The notes below the pieces were generated by a model. It was not told where the DNA came from and did no database searches. It saw only the letters and a program-made list of their open reading frames with translations. The position numbers were made by a program, and so were the translations under genes. This document shows positions 25,101 through 34,542 of a stretch of 64,000 nucleotides of DNA, one piece after another; within the stretch, counting starts at the first letter, position 1; each line of letters starts with the position of its first letter. This DNA is from Microbispora catharanthi (GTDB taxonomy: Bacteria > Actinomycetota > Actinomycetes > Streptosporangiales > Streptosporangiaceae). The DNA lies in assembly GCF_006334915.2 (NCBI RefSeq), contig NZ_VDMA02000026.1:1-64000 (forward strand). Direction: 5' to 3'.

Positions 25101-25679
25101 TCAGCAGAACAGTTCCACGTGGTCCGCCCGGTTGTTGTTCACGTCCCCCACGTAGCTCCAGCCCGCGTGCGGGCTTGAGCTCCAGAGCGCGTAGTCGAAC
25201 TGATGGCCGTACGCCGGGTTGCCCAGGTCATCGTGCTCGTAGAAGGCCACCTGCCAGTCGGTGTTGTTGTGCACCGAGGTCGTGCGGTCGTTCCACCCCC
25301 AGGTGGCGAGGTCCTGCCAGCCGCAGTCGTGAAGCTTTCCCCGGGGGTATCCGAAGTTCTTCCCGTCGTAGAAGCAGTACCAGCTGGACGGGCAGTCGGC
25401 GACCCCGGCCGCAACGGCGGCCTGACCGGGGAGGGCGTAGGTCACCACGAACCTGCCGTTGTCGTAGGAGATCTCGTTGCGGCTCGTCTGGACGCCTCCC
25501 GGGGCGACCTTCAGCTGAAGCTCCACCTGCTGACGCAGCTCCGCGTCCGAGCGGGCCTGCCGGTGGAGCAGGGACGGGTCGTCCGCCACGCTCGCCGCGT
25601 GCACGGAGGTCCCCGTCAGGGTGACCGCCGCGGCCGCGAAGCCGGCGAGCAGGACGGCGACGATCCTCGATCTGCGCAT
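25101..25679 (-). CDS. Secreted peptidase-inhibitor family I36-like protein
   Basis: The 192-residue protein has a Sec signal peptide (MRRSRIVAVLLAGFAAAAVT) and a propeptide-like Gln-rich segment. A C-terminal crystallin-like domain has CPSSWYCFYDGKNFG and DRTTSVHNNT, typical of the Streptomyces I36 metalloproteinase inhibitor (SMPI) family. Four cysteines in the mature part can form disulphides. The ATG at 25679 is chosen for the signal peptide start; the frame extends upstream without one. It probably inhibits secreted proteases or has a structural surface role. Confidence 0.8.
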   Translation of the reverse strand: MRRSRIVAVLLAGFAAAAVTLTGTSVHAASVADDPSLLHRQARSDAELRQQVELQLKVAPGGVQTSRNEISYDNGRFVVTYALPGQAAVAAGVADCPSSWYCFYDGKNFGYPRGKLHDCGWQDLATWGWNDRTTSVHNNTDWQVAFYEHDDLGNPAYGHQFDYALWSSSPHAGWSYVGDVNNNRADHVELFC

Positions 25680-25755
25680 GGTGCCTCCACGAAACGGACC
25701 AGGAGAGTTCGCCCCACACAGGGGGCGGGATCGGGTCGAGCATCGGACGGGCCGG

Positions 25756-25770
25756 TATACGGCGCGTATA
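25756..25770. promoter_or_regulatory. Palindrome between the I36 and SARP genes
   Basis: TATACG-GCG-CGTATA, framed by GGCC on both sides, lies in the 229-base divergent gap. It could be an operator for either gene. Confidence 0.35.
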
Positions 25771-25908
25771 GGCCCTGATAGAGGCCGATTTGCCGTCCGC
25801 GAATCGTCCTGGCCCCGCCAGGGGTTCACCGCCCTGACTGGATCATTGACAAATAGGGCGAAGATCCTGGATTCTTCACTCCGGTGTCCGGACAGAGGCG
25901 GAATCTGA

Positions 25909-28900
25909 GTGGAATTTCACGTCCTGGGGCCGCTCAGCGTTTCCCACGATGGTCACCTGATCCCTGTCGGGGGAGCGCCGAAACTCCGGCTCACCCTGGC
26001 CGCGCTGCTGTCGAAGGCGGGCCAGCCGGTGTCCGTCGACTGGCTGATCGCCGCTGTCTGGGGCGACCGGCCGCCCGCGTCCGCGCGGCGCAACATCCAC
26101 CTCTACGTCCACCAGTTGCGGCGGGCGTACGGCGCCCACGTCCTGCCCGGACGGCCGGGCGGCTACGCGATCATCCCCGACGCGCTCGACGCGACGCGGT
26201 TCCGCGGCCTCGCCGCCCAGGGAAGCGCGGCTCTGGACCAGGGAGACCTCGAATCCGCCCGTGACCGGCTCCGCGCGGCGCTGAACCTCTGGCGGGGGCC
26301 GGCGTTCGCGGAGTTCGCCGACTGCGCGCTCGTCGCCGACGAGGCCCGGCGGCTGGAGAAGTCGCGGCTCATGGCGCACGAGCGGTTGGCGGAGGCCGAG
26401 CTCGCTCTGGGCCGGCACGTCGAGGTGGCCGCCGAACTCGCCGACCTCATCAGGGAGCATCCGTACCGGGAGAGCCTGCACGGGCAGCTCATGCTCGCGC
26501 TGTATCGGTCCGGGCGTCAGGTCGAGGCACTGGAGGTCTTCCGCAAAACCCGCGATGTCCTGAACGTCCAGCTCGGCATCGAGCCGGGCCCCGTGCTCCA
26601 GCGCCTGCACGAGGCCATGCTCCGGGGCGACGAGGACCTCCTCCCGGCCCTGGCCCCGCCCCCGGAGGCGGAGCGGCGGAAGACGGACGACTGCCCCTAT
26701 CGGGGTCTGATGGCGTTCCAGCCGGAGGACGCGGACTGGTTCTTCGGCCGTTCCCACCTGGTCGACCGGCTGCGCGACCTCGTCGACCGGCTTCCCGTGG
26801 TCGGCGTGTTCGGCGCGTCGGGGAGCGGCAAGTCGTCCCTGCTGCGCGCCGGCCTGCTGGGATCCGTCCCCGGCGAGGACGACGTCTTCGGCGAGAAGGG
26901 TGCGGCCCCAGGCGGGGACGGTGTCTCAGGTGGGAACGGTGCGGCGGTGCCGTGGCGGGGCCTGCTCATGACGCCGGGGGAACACCCGCTGGACGCGCTG
27001 GCCGACGTGGTGGCGAAGGCGTCGGGCGGCGACCCGGTGGCGCTGCGCGACGACCTGGTTCGCGATGCGAATGCACCCGCCGCCGCACTGGCCGCCGCAC
27101 TGGCCGCCGCGCTCGGCGGCGTGCCGGAGACCCGCCTGCTGCTGGTGGTGGACCAGTTCGAGGAGATCTTCACGCTGTGCGCCGACGACGCGGAGCGCCG
27201 CCGGTTCGTCGAGGCCCTGCTCGGCGTGGCGCTCGGCACCGCATCCGACGCCGGTCGGCGCGTCGTCCTCGTGCTCGGCGTCCGCGCCGACTTCCTCGCC
27301 CACCTGACCCAGCACCCCGCCCTGGTCGAGGCGCTCGGCGGCGAGGCCCAGATGCTCGTCGGGCCGGTGTCGTCGCCGGACCTCCAAGAGATCGTCGTAC
27401 GGCCCGCCGTCCGGGCGGGGCTCACCGTGGACCCCGACCTGCTGGCCACGGTGCTGGCCGACGCCGCCGAGGAGCCGGGCAGCCTGCCGCTGGTCTCGCA
27501 CGCGCTGCTGGAGACCTGGCGGAACGCGACCGGCGCGAGGCTCACGCTGCCGGCCTACCAGGCGGCCGGCGGCGTACGCGGGGCCATCGCGCAGAGCGCG
27601 GAGCGGGTCTTCGGCGAGTTCGCCCCGGCGGAGCGGCAGGCCGCCCGCAGGATCTTCCTGCGGCTGACCGCGCTGGGAGACGGCACGGAGGACACCAGGC
27701 GGCCCATCTCCCGTACGGAACTCGTCGGCGTGGCCGACCCCGACGTCACCGCCCGTGTGCTCGACCGGCTCGCCGCCGCGCGGCTGGTCGTCCTCGCGGA
27801 GGAGACGGTCGACGTGGCGCACGAGGCGCTGATCAGGGCCTGGCCGCGGCTCCACCGCTGGCTCACCGACGACCGCGAGGACCTGCTCGTCCACCGGCGG
27901 CTCACCGACGCCGCGCAGACGTGGCGGGAGCTGGGCCGCGACCCGGGCGCCCTGTATCGGGGCGCCCAGCTTCTGGTGGCCGGGACCTGGGCGGAGGACC
28001 ATCCGCAGGAGCTCAACGACGTCGAAAGCGCCTTCCTGCGGGCCAGCCGCGCGCTGGAGGACAGTGAGCGCACCGCGGCGCGGCGGCGCACCCGGCTGCT
28101 GCAACGCCTGCTGGCCGGGATGGCCGCGCTCTTCCTGCTCGCCCTGCTCGGCGGCGGCGTCGCCGTACGGCAGGGCAGGGAGGCCGGCCACCAGCAGCTG
28201 GTGGCCCTGTCACGGCAGCAGTCCCTGCAGGCCCGATCGCTTCTCGCCACCGATCCCGATCTCGCGGGCCTGCTGGCGATCGCGGCGTACCGGCTCGACC
28301 CGGAGCCGGAGACGCGGGGCGCCCTGCTGAGCGTGTCGGCCGCGGCGCGCCGCCGCATCGAGCTCAACGTGGAAGGGCCCGCGGTCTTCGGGCTGGCGTT
28401 CAGCCCGGACGGGTCGCGCCTGGCCGCGGCCGGCACCGACGGAGCCGTCGGCCTCTGGGACCTGCGCACCCGCACCCGTGTCGCCGTCTTCCCCGGGCCG
28501 CTGACCCGGACGGGACCGGGGGAGATCCACGCCAGAGCGGCGGCGTTCAGCCATGACGGCAGGCTGCTCGCCTCCGTGGTCAGGGACGCCGCGCTCGGAT
28601 CGAGCAGGGGCGTGGTCGTCGTGTGGGACCTGGCCTCCCGCCGGCCCGTGTTCGAGCGGCAGCGGGAGCGGATCACCGACGCGATGGCGCTGAGCCCGGA
28701 CGGGACGAGGATCGCCATCGGAGTGGGCAAGGGCGCGGTCGAGCTGTGGGACCTGCGCGACGGGAGCATGCGCACCCTGAAGGGACACCGGGAGGAGGTC
28801 GTGGCTCTCGCCTTCAGCCCCGACCAGGCGTTCCTGGTGTCGACCACGGGCGGAACCGAGAACCCCCTCGTGTGGGACGCCGCCTCGGGGGCGAAGGTCG

Positions 28901-30246
28901 CAGCGCTCGACGCCGTGAACGTCCACAGGCTGGGCTTCGACCCCGCCGGCGGAATCCTCGCCACGGGATCGTCGCACTACGGTGTGAGGTTCTGGCGGAT
29001 CGCTCACGACCATGTGACTCGACTGCCGGGGCTGCCCAAACGGGCGCCGTACACCTGGGACATGTCCGCTCCGGTCGCCGGGCGGATCGCCGTCGCCGAC
29101 GAGGACGGCCTGATCACGATCTGGGACGTGGCGCGACGGCAGCCCGTCGAGACCTACCAGGACAGAAGCCGCACCGAGACGCTGTCCCTCGCCCTGAGCG
29201 CCGACGGCTCGATGCTCGCCTCGGCCGGGCTGGGCCGGACCATCGTGGTCCGGGAGCGCGCCGTTCCTCCGTTCAGCGGACACAACCAGGCCGTGAACGA
29301 CATCGAGATCAGCCCGGACGGCCGGCTCGTGGCCTCGGCGAGCAGCGACAGGACCGTCCGGCTGTGGGACGTGGCCGGGAACCCGATCGCCACGTTCGGC
29401 GACCACCCCGATCACGTCCGGGCCGTCGCCTTCAGTCCGGACGGCCGCCTGCTCGCGACCGTCACCCGCAGCCACACGCTCACCCTCTGGGACGTCGGCA
29501 GCGGACGCAGGCTCGGCACGGCGGCGTACCGGGGGCTCGGCGCGTCCACCGACGTCGGCTTCGATCCGCACGGGCGCTTTCTCGTCGCCACCGCGCTCGG
29601 CCGGTTCCGCTGGGACGTCCGCGATCCGGGCAAGCCGGTCGAGGTGCCGTTCGCGGGTGGATATCTCGTCTCGGCGCTGGCGTTCAGCCCCCGCGATCCG
29701 CTGCTCGTCACCACCGGCCCCGCCGGCGATCTGGTCGTCTGGGACCTCGCTCGCGACAGGGAGGTACGCGCCCTCAGGACCAGGCAGGGCTCCGTGCTCG
29801 ACGTCGCCTTCAGCCCGGACGGCAGGTCGATCGCCACGGCGGGCGCCGACCGCACCGTGAAGCTCTGGGACACGCGGACCTGGGCGTCGTACGCCACGCT
29901 GACCGGCCACACCTCCCCGGTCCAGGCCCTCGCCTTCAGCCGGGACGGCCGTTCGCTCGCGTCCGCGGGAGACGACCGCACGATCATGGTCTGGGACCTG
30001 GCGACCGCTGTCCCCGGAACCGGGCGGCCGGCGGCCACGCTGACCGGGCACACCGCTCCGATCAGGGGCCTGGCCTTCACCGCGGGCGGAGACCTGATCT
30101 CGGGCGGCGAGGACGGCAGGATCATCCGCTGGGAGCTGCGGCCCGGCCCGCTCGCGGGGAAGCTCTGCGAGGAGATCGGCCGCGACCTCACCCGCGCGGA
30201 GTGGGCCGCCCACTTCCCCGCGGTGGACTACCGGCCCACCTGCTGA
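25909..30246 (+). CDS. SARP-type regulator fused to STAND NTPase and WD40 propellers
   Basis: The protein has 1445 residues. In order: an OmpR-like winged helix (1-95, MEFHVLGPLSVSHDG, RNIHLYVHQLRRAYG); a BTAD domain (about 95-245); an nSTAND1 NTPase with Walker A GASGSGKSS (about 300) and Walker B LLLVVDQFEEIF (about 412); a hydrophobic segment (about 735-755, LAGMAALFLLALLGG) that may anchor it in the membrane; and about 14 WD40-like blades (824 to end), enough for two seven-blade propellers. The GTG start has GGCGGAA upstream. Proteins of this AfsR-related class switch antibiotic or developmental genes on ligand and NTP binding. The Gly-rich insert near residue 325-345 is unusual. No biosynthetic cluster adjoins. 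Confidence 0.9.
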   Translation: MEFHVLGPLSVSHDGHLIPVGGAPKLRLTLAALLSKAGQPVSVDWLIAAVWGDRPPASARRNIHLYVHQLRRAYGAHVLPGRPGGYAIIPDALDATRFRGLAAQGSAALDQGDLESARDRLRAALNLWRGPAFAEFADCALVADEARRLEKSRLMAHERLAEAELALGRHVEVAAELADLIREHPYRESLHGQLMLALYRSGRQVEALEVFRKTRDVLNVQLGIEPGPVLQRLHEAMLRGDEDLLPALAPPPEAERRKTDDCPYRGLMAFQPEDADWFFGRSHLVDRLRDLVDRLPVVGVFGASGSGKSSLLRAGLLGSVPGEDDVFGEKGAAPGGDGVSGGNGAAVPWRGLLMTPGEHPLDALADVVAKASGGDPVALRDDLVRDANAPAAALAAALAAALGGVPETRLLLVVDQFEEIFTLCADDAERRRFVEALLGVALGTASDAGRRVVLVLGVRADFLAHLTQHPALVEALGGEAQMLVGPVSSPDLQEIVVRPAVRAGLTVDPDLLATVLADAAEEPGSLPLVSHALLETWRNATGARLTLPAYQAAGGVRGAIAQSAERVFGEFAPAERQAARRIFLRLTALGDGTEDTRRPISRTELVGVADPDVTARVLDRLAAARLVVLAEETVDVAHEALIRAWPRLHRWLTDDREDLLVHRRLTDAAQTWRELGRDPGALYRGAQLLVAGTWAEDHPQELNDVESAFLRASRALEDSERTAARRRTRLLQRLLAGMAALFLLALLGGGVAVRQGREAGHQQLVALSRQQSLQARSLLATDPDLAGLLAIAAYRLDPEPETRGALLSVSAAARRRIELNVEGPAVFGLAFSPDGSRLAAAGTDGAVGLWDLRTRTRVAVFPGPLTRTGPGEIHARAAAFSHDGRLLASVVRDAALGSSRGVVVVWDLASRRPVFERQRERITDAMALSPDGTRIAIGVGKGAVELWDLRDGSMRTLKGHREEVVALAFSPDQAFLVSTTGGTENPLVWDAASGAKVAALDAVNVHRLGFDPAGGILATGSSHYGVRFWRIAHDHVTRLPGLPKRAPYTWDMSAPVAGRIAVADEDGLITIWDVARRQPVETYQDRSRTETLSLALSADGSMLASAGLGRTIVVRERAVPPFSGHNQAVNDIEISPDGRLVASASSDRTVRLWDVAGNPIATFGDHPDHVRAVAFSPDGRLLATVTRSHTLTLWDVGSGRRLGTAAYRGLGASTDVGFDPHGRFLVATALGRFRWDVRDPGKPVEVPFAGGYLVSALAFSPRDPLLVTTGPAGDLVVWDLARDREVRALRTRQGSVLDVAFSPDGRSIATAGADRTVKLWDTRTWASYATLTGHTSPVQALAFSRDGRSLASAGDDRTIMVWDLATAVPGTGRPAATLTGHTAPIRGLAFTAGGDLISGGEDGRIIRWELRPGPLAGKLCEEIGRDLTRAEWAAHFPAVDYRPTC

Positions 30247-30298
30247 CGGCCGCCGCGGTCCTGGACCGGCTCCGCTCGTGTTTGTGAGACTGCCGGGC

Positions 30299-30964
30299 AT
30301 GACAAGCCGGCCTTCCACCGTCGATCTCCGCCGCAGGCTCGCGCATGTCCGCTGGATAGCCGGCGGCGCCGGAGCCGGCAAGAGCACCGTCACCCGGGCC
30401 CTGGCCGAACGGCACGACGTGCTCGTCTACGACGGCGACCGAGCCGAACTCGGCTATGTCCACAGGTGTGATTCGCAGCGACAGCCCTATCTGTGGGCGT
30501 TGCTGCGAACGTCACGTGAGGACAGATGGGCGAGCCGCACCGCCGAGGAGATCTTCCACGCCATGCCCAGCCTGCACGGCGAGACTTTCGGCTTCGTCCT
30601 CGACGACCTGCTCGCTCTGCCCGCCGACCGTCCGGTCCTCGTCGACGACTTCCGTACGCTGCCGAGGGAGGTCGCGCCGCTGGTCACGCGGCCGGAACAG
30701 GCCGTCTTCCTCCTGCCGGCGCCCGAATTCCGGGCCCGTGCGCTGGGCGCCCGGTTCGCCGATCCCGCCCGAGCGCGCGCCAACTGGGGAGACGGTGACC
30801 ACGCCGCCGCCTTGGCCAAGCGACTGGCCCGCGACCGGCTGTGGGACGAGGAGGTGCGACGCCAGGCCCGCGAACTCGGGCTGCCGGTCCTGCCCGTCGA
30901 CGGCTCCCGAAGCGTCGCGGAACTGGCCGCGGAACTGGCCGCGACGTTCCGGCTCGTCACATGA
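30299..30964 (+). CDS. P-loop NTP-binding protein (kinase-like)
   Basis: The 221-residue protein has the Walker A motif GGAGAGKST near residue 20, a kinase-like Asp (VYDGDRAEL) and a later VLVDDFR resembling Walker B. The fold resembles small-molecule kinases of the AAA_33/zeta-toxin-like type, but the substrate is unknown. ATG 30299 is preferred over an upstream GTG at 30278. It starts 52 bases after the SARP gene, so it may be co-transcribed with it. Confidence 0.7.
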   Translation: MTSRPSTVDLRRRLAHVRWIAGGAGAGKSTVTRALAERHDVLVYDGDRAELGYVHRCDSQRQPYLWALLRTSREDRWASRTAEEIFHAMPSLHGETFGFVLDDLLALPADRPVLVDDFRTLPREVAPLVTRPEQAVFLLPAPEFRARALGARFADPARARANWGDGDHAAALAKRLARDRLWDEEVRRQARELGLPVLPVDGSRSVAELAAELAATFRLVT

Positions 30965-30982
30965 CGTAGGTTCCCGTTTCCC

Positions 30983-31000
30983 CCTGCGGTTTTTCGCAGG
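30983..31000 (+). terminator. Short hairpin after the P-loop gene
   Basis: CCTGCG and CGCAGG pair around a GTTTTT loop, 18 bases after the stop codon. The stem is short, so termination is likely partial. Confidence 0.35.
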
Positions 31001-31015
31001 CCGGGGCTGAGGTCG

Positions 31016-31068
31016 AGCGCAACCGCACGCAAAATGCCCGCGAGTTCCAGCGCAAACCGCCGCAAGAT
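31016..31068. promoter_or_regulatory. Paired 20-bp direct repeats upstream of the glycoside hydrolase
   Basis: AGCGCAACCGCACGCAAAAT (31016-31035) and AGCGCAAACCGCCGCAAGAT (31049-31068) are closely similar and start exactly 33 bases apart, three helical turns, on the same DNA face. They lie about 170 bases before the hydrolase start, a good position for an activator or repressor. Confidence 0.45.
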
Positions 31069-31236
31069 TTTGGCCTATTGCACGAAGAAGTCAGACGCGG
31101 TAACCATTACGGCAAGCGGTCCGCCGGACGGAAACGGCCCGGGCCGCTCCGTGCCTCCTGGCGTCCCCGGAGCTTTCCGGAAGGACGGTGCGGTCAGCGA
31201 ACGCTGTCCAGTGGACCTCCCAGCAGAGGAGTGCAC

Positions 31237-32916
31237 GTGCCGTTCTCACGCCGTACGTTCATCACGTCCGTCGTCTCCGGATCCGCCCTCGCCGCGGTGT
31301 CGTCCAGTCAGCTGGTGTCCGCCCTGACCTCCGCCGCGAGCGCGGCGAGCGGCCCGGGCGACGTGGTGGGCAAGATCACCGTGGGCTACCAGGGCTGGTT
31401 CGCCTGCCCCGGCGACGGAGCCCCCATCGACGGCTGGTGGCACTGGAGCCAGAACTGGTCCCAGGCGCCCTCCCCCGGCAACACCGCCATCGTGGCCTGG
31501 CCCGACATGCGGGAGTTCACCCACGTCTACCCGACCGCGTACGGCACCCTCGGCAACGGGCAGCCCGCGACGCTGTTCTCCTCCTACGACCAGCAGACCG
31601 TGGACACCCACTTCCGGTGGATGCGGGACAACGAGATCGACACGGCCGCCCTGCAGCGCTTCAACCCGAACGGCGGCGAGGGCGCCACACGCGACGCGAT
31701 GGCCGCCAAGGTGCGCAGCGCCGCCGAGGCGAACGGCCGCAAGTTCTACGTCATGTACGACGTGTCCGGCTGGGCGAACTTCCACCCGGAGATCAAGACC
31801 GACTGGACGACCAAGATGTCGGCCCTGACGGCCTCCTCGGCGTACGCGCGCCAGAACGGCAAGCCGGTCGTGGGCATCTGGGGCTTCGGGTTCAACGAGG
31901 ACAAGCACCCGTCCGACCCGGCGGCCTGCCTCGACGTGGTCGAGTGGTTCAAGGCCCAGGGCTGTTACGTGATGGGCGGCGTGCCCACCTACTGGCGTAC
32001 GGGCGTGGAGGACTGCCGGCCGGGGTTCATCGACGTCTTCAACGCCCTGAACATGCTCTCGCCGTGGATGGTCGGGCGGATCGGCAACGCGGCCGACTCC
32101 GACCGGTTCTACGCCGATCTCAACGTCCCCGACCAGGCGTACTGCGACGCCCACGGCATCGACTACCAGCCGTGCGTGCTGCCGGGGGACGTGAAGTCGC
32201 GGCAGCGCGCGCACGGCGACTTCATGTGGCGGCAGTTCTACAACATGGTCCGCGCCGGGGCACAGGGCATCTACATCTCGATGTTCGACGAGTTCAACGA
32301 GGGCAACCAGATCGCCAAGACCGCGGAGAACACCTCGACGATCCCGGTGGGTTCCGGGCTCCTCGGGCTGGACGAGGACGGCACGGTCTGCTCGTCGGAC
32401 TACTACCTGCGGCTCACCCGGGACGGCGGCCGGATGCTCAGGGGCCGGATCGCGCTCACCTCCGTACGCCCGACGCCGCCCGTCGTGAACGGCGGCGACC
32501 CCAACCTGGCGCGGGGGAAGGCGACGTCGGAGAGCGGGCACACGCAGAACTACGCCTCCGGCAACGCGGTGGACGGGGACGCCAACACCTATTGGGAGAG
32601 CCCGAACAACGCGTTCCCGCAGTGGGTCCAGGTCGACCTGGGTGCCGCCGCGACGGTCGGGCGGGTGGTGCTGAAACTTCCGCCCGCCACGGCGTGGGAG
32701 AGGCGTACGCAGACGTTGGCGGTGCAGTCGAGCACGAACGGGTCGTCGTTCTCCACGGTCGCCGGGCCTGGTGGCTACACCTTCGACCCGGCATCGGGCA
32801 ACACGGTGACGATCACGGTGCCGCCCTCCTCGGCGCGATACGTGCGGATCACCGTCACCGGCAACACCGGCTGGCCCGCCGCCCAGATCGGCGAGCTGGA
32901 GGTCTACTCCGGGTAG
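31237..32916 (+). CDS. Tat-exported GH71/GH99-like glycoside hydrolase with carbohydrate-binding module
   Basis: The 559-residue protein starts at GTG 31237, with GAGGAG upstream. The N-terminus VPFSRRTFITSVVSGSALAA is a twin-arginine signal. The catalytic part (about 45-410) begins KITVGYQGWFACPGDG and has WWHWSQNW and DEFNEGNQ, like the GH99-like (endo-alpha-mannosidase-type) family in which a Glu of this region is catalytic. The C-terminal 140 residues (NLARGKATSES, QWVQVDLGAA, ARYVRITVTGN) are a discoidin/F5-8 type C (CBM32-like) module. It is exported folded and likely attacks plant or microbial polysaccharide, feeding the sugar uptake and catabolism genes that follow. Confidence 0.85.
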   Translation: MPFSRRTFITSVVSGSALAAVSSSQLVSALTSAASAASGPGDVVGKITVGYQGWFACPGDGAPIDGWWHWSQNWSQAPSPGNTAIVAWPDMREFTHVYPTAYGTLGNGQPATLFSSYDQQTVDTHFRWMRDNEIDTAALQRFNPNGGEGATRDAMAAKVRSAAEANGRKFYVMYDVSGWANFHPEIKTDWTTKMSALTASSAYARQNGKPVVGIWGFGFNEDKHPSDPAACLDVVEWFKAQGCYVMGGVPTYWRTGVEDCRPGFIDVFNALNMLSPWMVGRIGNAADSDRFYADLNVPDQAYCDAHGIDYQPCVLPGDVKSRQRAHGDFMWRQFYNMVRAGAQGIYISMFDEFNEGNQIAKTAENTSTIPVGSGLLGLDEDGTVCSSDYYLRLTRDGGRMLRGRIALTSVRPTPPVVNGGDPNLARGKATSESGHTQNYASGNAVDGDANTYWESPNNAFPQWVQVDLGAAATVGRVVLKLPPATAWERRTQTLAVQSSTNGSSFSTVAGPGGYTFDPASGNTVTITVPPSSARYVRITVTGNTGWPAAQIGELEVYSG

Positions 32917-32956
32917 CGGGTCTCGAGACCGGCGTCGACCGGCATCTCCGGCGCTG

Positions 32957-33901
32957 TCATCGCAGCGTCTCCCCGTCCGGCAGGGCCAGCGCGGGCAGCT
33001 CGGCCCGGGTGGGCAGCCCTTCCCAGTCCCCGGCGCAGGCCACGGAGGCGGCGCCCAGCAGGGTCGCCCGTTCGAGCCGGCCGTACGCGTCGAGCCCGTC
33101 GAGCCGCCCGGACAGATATCCGGCGGTGAACGCGTCGCCCGCGCCGACGACGTCCACCACGGGCACCCGTCGAGCTGGGACGTCGAACGAGGTCCGCGCG
33201 TCGTGGTAGCTCGCGCCCGCCGCGCCGCGCTTGACGACGACCTCCTCGACACCGGCGTCCAGCAGAGCCGCCACGCCGTCGCGTTCGCCGTCGCCGTCCG
33301 CCACGAGGTCCAGCTCGTCGTCGGACGCGATCAGCACCGTGACGTACGGCAGCAGCGGCCGCAGCGCCCGCGCGGCCTCCTCCCGGGACCACAGCAGGGA
33401 ACGGTGGTTGACGTCGAGGCTCACCCAGGCGCCGGAGCGGTGCGCCCGCCGGGCGGCGGCGACGACGGCCTCCAGCGGCGCGGGCCCCAGCGCCGGCGTG
33501 ATGCCGGTGAGGTGCAGGCCCGCCTGACCCGCCTCGACGGCGGGGCGCACTTCGTTCCACGACAGCGTCGATGCGGCCGAGTCCCTGCGGTAGTAGTGCA
33601 CCCGGGCCCGGCCCCCGGCGGCCACGTCCCGGAGCAGCAGGCCGGTCGGGGCGTCCGCACGCCGCACGACGTGGTCGGTCAGGACGCCCTCGGCCCGCAG
33701 CGTGCGCAGGACCAGCTCGCCGGGCTCGTCGTTCCCGAGGGCGCCGGTCCAGCGGGCGGTGTGCCCGAGGCGGGACAGGGCGATGGCGACGTTGGCCTCC
33801 GCACCGGCGGTGGACACCCGCGAGTCGCCGCCGAGGCGCAGCGGTCCTGCGCAGCGCACCGTGACCATCGCCTCGCCGATCGTCAGGACGTCCGCCCTCA
33901 T
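32957..33901 (-). CDS. kdgK: 2-keto-3-deoxygluconate kinase-like PfkB sugar kinase
   Basis: The 314-residue PfkB-family kinase has the N-terminal signature GEAMVTVR, the first PfkB motif region GGDSRVSTAGAEANVAIALSRLG and the ATP-site VVDVVGAGDAFTAGYLSG with the catalytic Asp in GAGDAF. The text matches KDG kinases. It would phosphorylate 2-keto-3-deoxy-gluconate or -galactonate at O6 for the aldolase encoded upstream. The start overlaps the aldolase stop by four bases (ATGA), so it is the last gene of the leftward operon. Confidence 0.9.
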   Translation of the reverse strand: MRADVLTIGEAMVTVRCAGPLRLGGDSRVSTAGAEANVAIALSRLGHTARWTGALGNDEPGELVLRTLRAEGVLTDHVVRRADAPTGLLLRDVAAGGRARVHYYRRDSAASTLSWNEVRPAVEAGQAGLHLTGITPALGPAPLEAVVAAARRAHRSGAWVSLDVNHRSLLWSREEAARALRPLLPYVTVLIASDDELDLVADGDGERDGVAALLDAGVEEVVVKRGAAGASYHDARTSFDVPARRVPVVDVVGAGDAFTAGYLSGRLDGLDAYGRLERATLLGAASVACAGDWEGLPTRAELPALALPDGETLR

Positions 33902-34542
33902 GGAGCGCCCACCAGGTCGAGCGCCGCGGCGACCCGGCGGCGCAGGTCGTCCAGGTCGCCGCCGCGCGGGGCGTCGCCGAGCAGCGGCGAGCCGAGGCCG
34001 ACCGCGACGGCCCCGGCCTCCAGATAGTCGTGCACGCTGTCGAGGCCGACGCCGCCGACCGGAACGAACGGCACGGCCGGGAACGGGTCGCGCAGCGCAC
34101 GTAGATAGGGGACCCCTCCCGCGGAGGCGGGGAAGAGCTTGACGGCGGCGGCGCCCCGCGCGGTCGCGGCGATGACCTCGGTGGGGGTCATCGCTCCGGC
34201 GAGCACGGGCAGTCCGAGGCGCAGCGCCTCGTCCACCCCTTCGCCCAGGCCGGGCGTGACGACGAACGTCGCGCCCGCGTCCCTGGCCGCGACGGCGTCC
34301 CGCGCGGTCAGCACGGTCCCCGCGCCGAGGTGCACGCCCGCACCCAGGGTGGAGGCCGCCTTCCGGATGACCGACAGCGCGTCGGCGCCGCTGAGCGAGA
34401 CCTCCATCAGGGTCACGCCCTCCTCAGCGAGGACGTCGATGCTGCGCAGCGCCGCCGCCGGGTCGTCGCCGCGGACGATGGCCAGGAGCCGCCGGGCTCT
34501 GAGCAGGTCGAGCAGATCGTATGGTTGCACGCCGGTCACCAT
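33898..34542 (-). CDS. KDPG/KDPGal aldolase
   Basis: The 214-residue class I aldolase (Eda/DgoA family) has the substrate-binding Glu in LMEVSLSG, GAGTVLTARDA, and the Schiff-base Lys in AVKLFPAS. It cleaves 2-keto-3-deoxy-6-phospho-sugar acid to pyruvate and glyceraldehyde 3-phosphate. Whether it prefers the gluconate or galactonate epimer cannot be read directly; the neighbouring galactonate dehydratase suggests the latter. It overlaps the dehydratase gene by seven bases. Confidence 0.9.
   Translation of the reverse strand: MVTGVQPYDLLDLLRARRLLAIVRGDDPAAALRSIDVLAEEGVTLMEVSLSGADALSVIRKAASTLGAGVHLGAGTVLTARDAVAARDAGATFVVTPGLGEGVDEALRLGLPVLAGAMTPTEVIAATARGAAAVKLFPASAGGVPYLRALRDPFPAVPFVPVGGVGLDSVHDYLEAGAVAVGLGSPLLGDAPRGGDLDDLRRRVAAALDLVGAP

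Noticed and set aside
25876..26757. Long leftward open frame of 293 codons under the SARP gene
   Set aside because: It is antisense to the well-supported SARP domain, has low-complexity Arg/Pro/Val composition and no family text; high GC keeps such frames open.
28210..30393. 727-codon leftward frame opposite the WD40 region
   Set aside because: It mirrors the WD40 repeats in the reverse strand and shows only repetitive Arg/Gly/Val text. The WD40 frame has clear GxxLxxxxxDxxxxLWD periodicity.
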